Shown here piece after piece: positions 61,729-64,000 of a stretch of 64,000 nt of DNA. Position 1 is the first letter of the stretch. The number at the start of each line of letters is the position of its first letter. The notes beneath the pieces are model-generated. The model ran no database searches. It had not been told where the DNA came from and saw only the letters and a list, made by a program, of their open reading frames with translations. The stretch is from DASXHD01 sp038239005 (GTDB lineage: Bacteria; Myxococcota_A; Polyangia; Polyangiales; Polyangiaceae), in the NCBI GenBank assembly GCA_038239005.1, contig JBBSFE010000012.1:20613-84612 (forward strand), given 5' to 3'. The translations under genes were made by a program, and so were the position numbers.

Positions 61729-62504
61729 TGTCTCGCCGCCACGAGCTATGGACGGCGGAGATCTTTCGTCGTGACGACACCCTCTCGCGCAGGTTTGGGC
61801 CGCTCCTAATTGTAGGCTTGGTGCTTGGCATGTACCTGTTTGCGCTACGGACGCGGTCTCATTGGGACTTCATGCGTTTCGTCATGTTCTTCGCTTTCGC
61901 GGTCCTTGTCATCTCAGCGGCGATTCACAAGGCGACGCTCTTGGCGGGTGCCGATGGGATTGCGATTCGACAGTTGCTTCGACGCGAGCTGTTCGTGTCG
62001 TATCGCGATCTCGAGTCGGTGACGTGCAAGAGCTGCTTCGTATCGCTGGAGCTTCGAGCCGGCCGATCCTTTCGGCTCGGCACTTCCATCGGCCGGGCAA
62101 CGCCCGCCAACGTCGCTCTCGCGAAATCGGTCGCGCTCGAGATCGAGCGACGGCGTCAGCGATTTCCGTCTGCGGTTACGCGTGTCGATGAACTGCGACG
62201 CGGAGAGCGTTCGTTGGATCGATGGCTTTCGGATCTACGTCACCTCGGCGGGCTCGAGTCGTATCGACGTGCTCACGTCGCGCGCGACGCACTTTGGGCC
62301 GTGCTTGAGTCAGCGAGCTCGCCGGCCGTCGATCGCATCGCGGCAGCGGTCGTACTCAACACGCAAGCTTCGTCGGAAGATCGCGCGCGTGTGGGGGCAG
62401 TCGCACGAACGTGCGCTTGCACGCAAACACGTGAGCGGCTCGAGCTCGTCGCGCGAGCGGCGGAACCCACAACCAACGCCTTGGTCGCGTTGACCGATCG
62501 GTAG
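61728..62504 (+). CDS. Hypothetical membrane protein with PH-like domain
   Basis: 258 residues from ATG 61728. Two membrane helices (FGPLLIVGLVLGMYLFALRT and FVMFFAFAVLVISAAIHKAT) are followed by a part resembling bacterial PH domains (ADGIAIRQLLRRELFVSYRD, RSFRLGTSIG) and a helical C-terminus. Function unknown. Its TAG stop lies inside the first copy of the 34-nt repeat. Confidence 0.6.
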   Translation: MSRRHELWTAEIFRRDDTLSRRFGPLLIVGLVLGMYLFALRTRSHWDFMRFVMFFAFAVLVISAAIHKATLLAGADGIAIRQLLRRELFVSYRDLESVTCKSCFVSLELRAGRSFRLGTSIGRATPANVALAKSVALEIERRRQRFPSAVTRVDELRRGERSLDRWLSDLRHLGGLESYRRAHVARDALWAVLESASSPAVDRIAAAVVLNTQASSEDRARVGAVARTCACTQTRERLELVARAAEPTTNALVALTDR

Positions 62505-62533
62505 CAGCCAAAACAAGCCCTACCGATCGCTTG
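62495..62533. repeat. Palindromic repeat, copy 1
   Basis: CGATCGGTAG (62495-62504) and CTACCGATCG (62520-62529) are perfect 10-bp arms around a 15-nt loop with CAGCCAAAACAAGCC. About 34 nt (CGGTAG... to ...GATCGCTT) recur at 63800-63833. Located at the 3' end of a gene, like a REP element or terminator-like repeat. The rest of the gap to 62645 shows nothing clear. Confidence 0.75.
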
Positions 62534-62645
62534 ACGCCTGGCCCCTTCGTTTCGCTCGCCTCGCGCTAATCGATTCCAGCGTGCACCGGCGAAGATGCGA
62601 GCAGGCTGATTGCCGTTCGTTACTTGATGAGTTTATTCTCCTAAG

Positions 62646-63770
62646 ATGCGGCTGTCGAAGCGTGCGCGGCTGGCTCTCGGGCTTACGGCGCTGATCGCCT
62701 GCAGCGGGCAACTCGCGAATCCGATCGACGGCGGAGCTGATACGTCGACTCAAGATCAATTCGTGCCCGTCGATGCGAAGCTCGATGCCCCGATCGACGC
62801 GAGTATTCCGGACGTCGCGGACGCCAGCATCGACGTCAGCACCGATGTTGCGGACGCGGGTATCGACGGTCCAATCACGCTCGCGTCTTCGCTAGGCGAT
62901 CCGCTCAACATCGCGGTCAAGGCGGCCTACGTCTACTGGGTGAATCACAGCGACGGCAACGTCGTGAAGTGTTCGACGTCGGGCTGCGGAGGAACGCCGA
63001 CGGTGCTCGCATCGGGACAGGTAAGCTTGGAAGGCATCGCCGTTGATTCGACGAACGTCTATTGGCTCAGTAATCTCCCCGCGGGAAGCATCATGAAGTG
63101 TGCGATCGGAGGCTGTCCCGGTGGCGACGGCGGATCGAGTCCAACGGTGCTCGCCACCGCGCAAGGGAATCCGAACGACATCGCATCCGATGGTACCAAT
63201 GCGTACTGGACGAACTACACCGACGGCACCGTCGTGAAATGCGCAATCGCCGGATGTGGTGGAACACCAACGCCGATTGCGTCAAGCCAGGCCAATCCGA
63301 TCGGAATCGCAGTGGATGCGCTCAACGTCTACTGGACCAATTGGAGCGGCGGCACCGTGATGAAGGCCGCGCTCTCGGGCGACGCGGGCACGGCAGTGCA
63401 ACTCGCATCGGCTCAAATGAATCCGTACTTCATTGCGGCCGATGCAACCAACGTGTACTGGGCGACCAACGGCGATGGCACCGTAAAGAAATGTGCAATC
63501 GCAGGTTGTGGCGGCAGCCCCACGACGCTCGCGTCGGGGCTCAGCTCGCCGCTCGCCATCGTGACTGATGGGACGAATGTGTATTGGACGAATTACGGCA
63601 CGAGTACGATCTCGAAATGCGCGGTCGGCGGTTGCTTGGGCATCGACGGCGGCCCGAACCCAACGACGATGTCTACAGACCAAGGCCCGTACGGCATTGC
63701 GGTTGACTCGACGAGCCTCTACTGGACCAACGCCCAGGCCGGGACCGTCATCGCGCTCACGCCGAAGTGA
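62646..63770 (+). CDS. Beta-propeller lipoprotein with repeated VYWTN blades
   Basis: 374 residues. RLALGLTALIACSGQL is the lipobox signal, then an Asp/Ala-rich tether. From about 80 the sequence repeats a blade of about 45 residues: IAVDSTNVYWLSN, IASDGTNAYWTNYTDGTVVK, IAVDALNVYWTNWSGGTVMK, each ending in a CAIxGCGG Cys pair. Such propellers are common in myxobacteria; ligands are unknown. It lies between the two copies of the 34-nt repeat. Confidence 0.78.
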   Translation: MRLSKRARLALGLTALIACSGQLANPIDGGADTSTQDQFVPVDAKLDAPIDASIPDVADASIDVSTDVADAGIDGPITLASSLGDPLNIAVKAAYVYWVNHSDGNVVKCSTSGCGGTPTVLASGQVSLEGIAVDSTNVYWLSNLPAGSIMKCAIGGCPGGDGGSSPTVLATAQGNPNDIASDGTNAYWTNYTDGTVVKCAIAGCGGTPTPIASSQANPIGIAVDALNVYWTNWSGGTVMKAALSGDAGTAVQLASAQMNPYFIAADATNVYWATNGDGTVKKCAIAGCGGSPTTLASGLSSPLAIVTDGTNVYWTNYGTSTISKCAVGGCLGIDGGPNPTTMSTDQGPYGIAVDSTSLYWTNAQAGTVIALTPK

Positions 63771-63799
63771 GATCGCGTGGCGTGAATTGGGAGCCAAAA

Positions 63800-63833
63800 C
63801 GGTAGCAGCCAAAACAAGCCTACCGATCGCTTC
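63800..63833. repeat. Palindromic repeat, copy 2
   Basis: Same core as copy 1 with one C fewer (CGGTAGCAGCCAAAACAAGC then CTACCGATCGCTT). AGCCAAAAC also occurs just before it at 63792-63800. The two copies diverge right after GATCGCTT (63833), which marks a candidate left boundary of the adjacent IS110-family element. Confidence 0.7.
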
Positions 63834-63888
63834 AAAAAACTACCGCTCTTCTTTTTCATGCCTCGGCGTCCTTGGCGATTGGATGAAG

Positions 63889-63949
63889 TGGCTGGCCTCC
63901 ACGAGGTCACCCAAAATGGGGCCTCAGGTCAAAAAAAGGAGGCCAGCCA
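63889..63949 (+). ncRNA. Hairpin sequestering the transposase ribosome-binding site; possible bridge-RNA segment
   Basis: TGGCTGGCCTCC (63889-63900) pairs perfectly with GGAGGCCAGCCA (63938-63949), burying the GGAGG site and the A of the ATG. Inside the 37-nt loop, GAGG and CCC can pair with GGG and CCTC. Known IS elements use such hairpins to block translation from read-through RNA, and IS110-group elements encode a structured bridge RNA in this same zone. The sequence does not decide between them. Confidence 0.5.
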
Positions 63950-64000
63950 TGGAACATGTTGCGATCGATTTGGGCGGAAGGGAATCACAGGTATGCGTTC
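63949..64000 (+). CDS. IS110-family transposase, N-terminus only
   Basis: The 17 visible residues, MEHVAIDLGGRESQVCV, match the start of IS110-family transposases, whose RuvC-like domain begins with a conserved Asp in an IDLG or IDVG context (here Asp7). The rest of the DEDD domain and the Ser-containing C-terminal domain lie beyond the window, so IS110 versus IS1111 cannot be separated. Confidence 0.7.
   Translation, partial: MEHVAIDLGGRESQVCV

Larger units (their letters stand above)
63834..64000 (+). mobile_element. Left end of an IS110-family insertion sequence (right part beyond window)
   Basis: The transposase start at 63949 and the noncoding leader before it form the left end of an IS110-type element. 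IS110 elements have no usual inverted repeats, so the boundary is set only by where the two 34-nt repeats stop matching (63833/63834). That puts about 115 bp of noncoding DNA before the transposase. Boundary uncertain by tens of bases. Confidence 0.5.

Noticed and set aside
1..64000. tRNA, rRNA or CRISPR array
   Set aside because: No cloverleaf, conserved rRNA stretch or regularly spaced repeats were seen on either strand.

Overview
The window reads as a high-GC, gene-dense chromosomal segment of a myxobacterium (phylum Myxococcota, probably the Polyangia/Sorangiineae side). The evidence is indirect but consistent: a eukaryote-like Ser/Thr kinase with a Cys-containing C-terminal module, an FHA-GGEEF diguanylate cyclase, many Asp/Ala/Gly-rich lipoproteins, Cys-rich secreted proteins with NCGxCG repeats, beta-propeller lipoproteins, MYXO-CTERM-like C-terminal anchors, and frequent GTG/TTG starts. 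No rRNA, tRNA or CRISPR array was seen.

Layout. 1-13 kb: a VWA lipoprotein (cut by the left edge), a frameshifted NamZ-type muramidase, a membrane Ser/Thr kinase, an RseP-type intramembrane protease overlapping rsmB, a lipoyl E2 acyltransferase, and a minus-strand trio (DUF2252, methyltransferase, Asp-box protein). 13-26 kb: lpxK, FHA-GGEEF cyclase, class III aminotransferase, a pilin-like secreted protein, a zinc-ribbon membrane protein, a decayed lipoprotein gene, a nucleotidyltransferase-like pair, a minus operon of cupredoxin, alanine dehydrogenase and HAD phosphatase, then pyrD, a DUF4015 lipoprotein and a fatty-acyl desaturase. 26-40 kb: a minus operon with a knottin-like peptide, an isomerase-like membrane protein and an NAD-dependent DNA ligase; a large AAA/TPR regulator; a dihaem cytochrome c; an MFS exporter; an ECF sigma factor with a tiny membrane partner; an M29-like peptidase; and a TetR/di-iron oxygenase unit with a visible promoter and operator. 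40-49 kb: an orphan ABC ATPase, cysS, a MlaE-type permease cluster, and a five-gene run of folE, SDR, LON-domain, Rieske and Cys-rich genes. 49-64 kb: a very large secreted esterase-like protein with its hydrolase motifs in permuted order, a GT-C glycosyltransferase, prfC, a lipocalin, polyphosphate glucokinase, pepQ, a redoxin, a GH18 chitinase-like lipoprotein, a beta-propeller lipoprotein and, at the right edge, the start of an IS110-family element.

Genes are packed so tightly that about 18 adjacent pairs share 1-4 bases between stop and start codons (ATGA, GTGA, TTGA, CTGA, TGATG), often between functionally unrelated genes. Three genes carry frameshifts and one is clearly decayed; at least two of the single-base shifts could be assembly errors.

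The most interesting signals are (1) the IS110 left end, where a perfect 12-bp inverted repeat buries the transposase ribosome-binding site in the zone where IS110-group elements encode a bridge RNA, next to a 34-nt palindromic repeat that also occurs 1.3 kb upstream; (2) the permuted esterase; (3) the knottin-like peptide heading an operon with a DNA ligase; and (4) the TetR-type operator lying over the -10 box of the di-iron oxygenase promoter.
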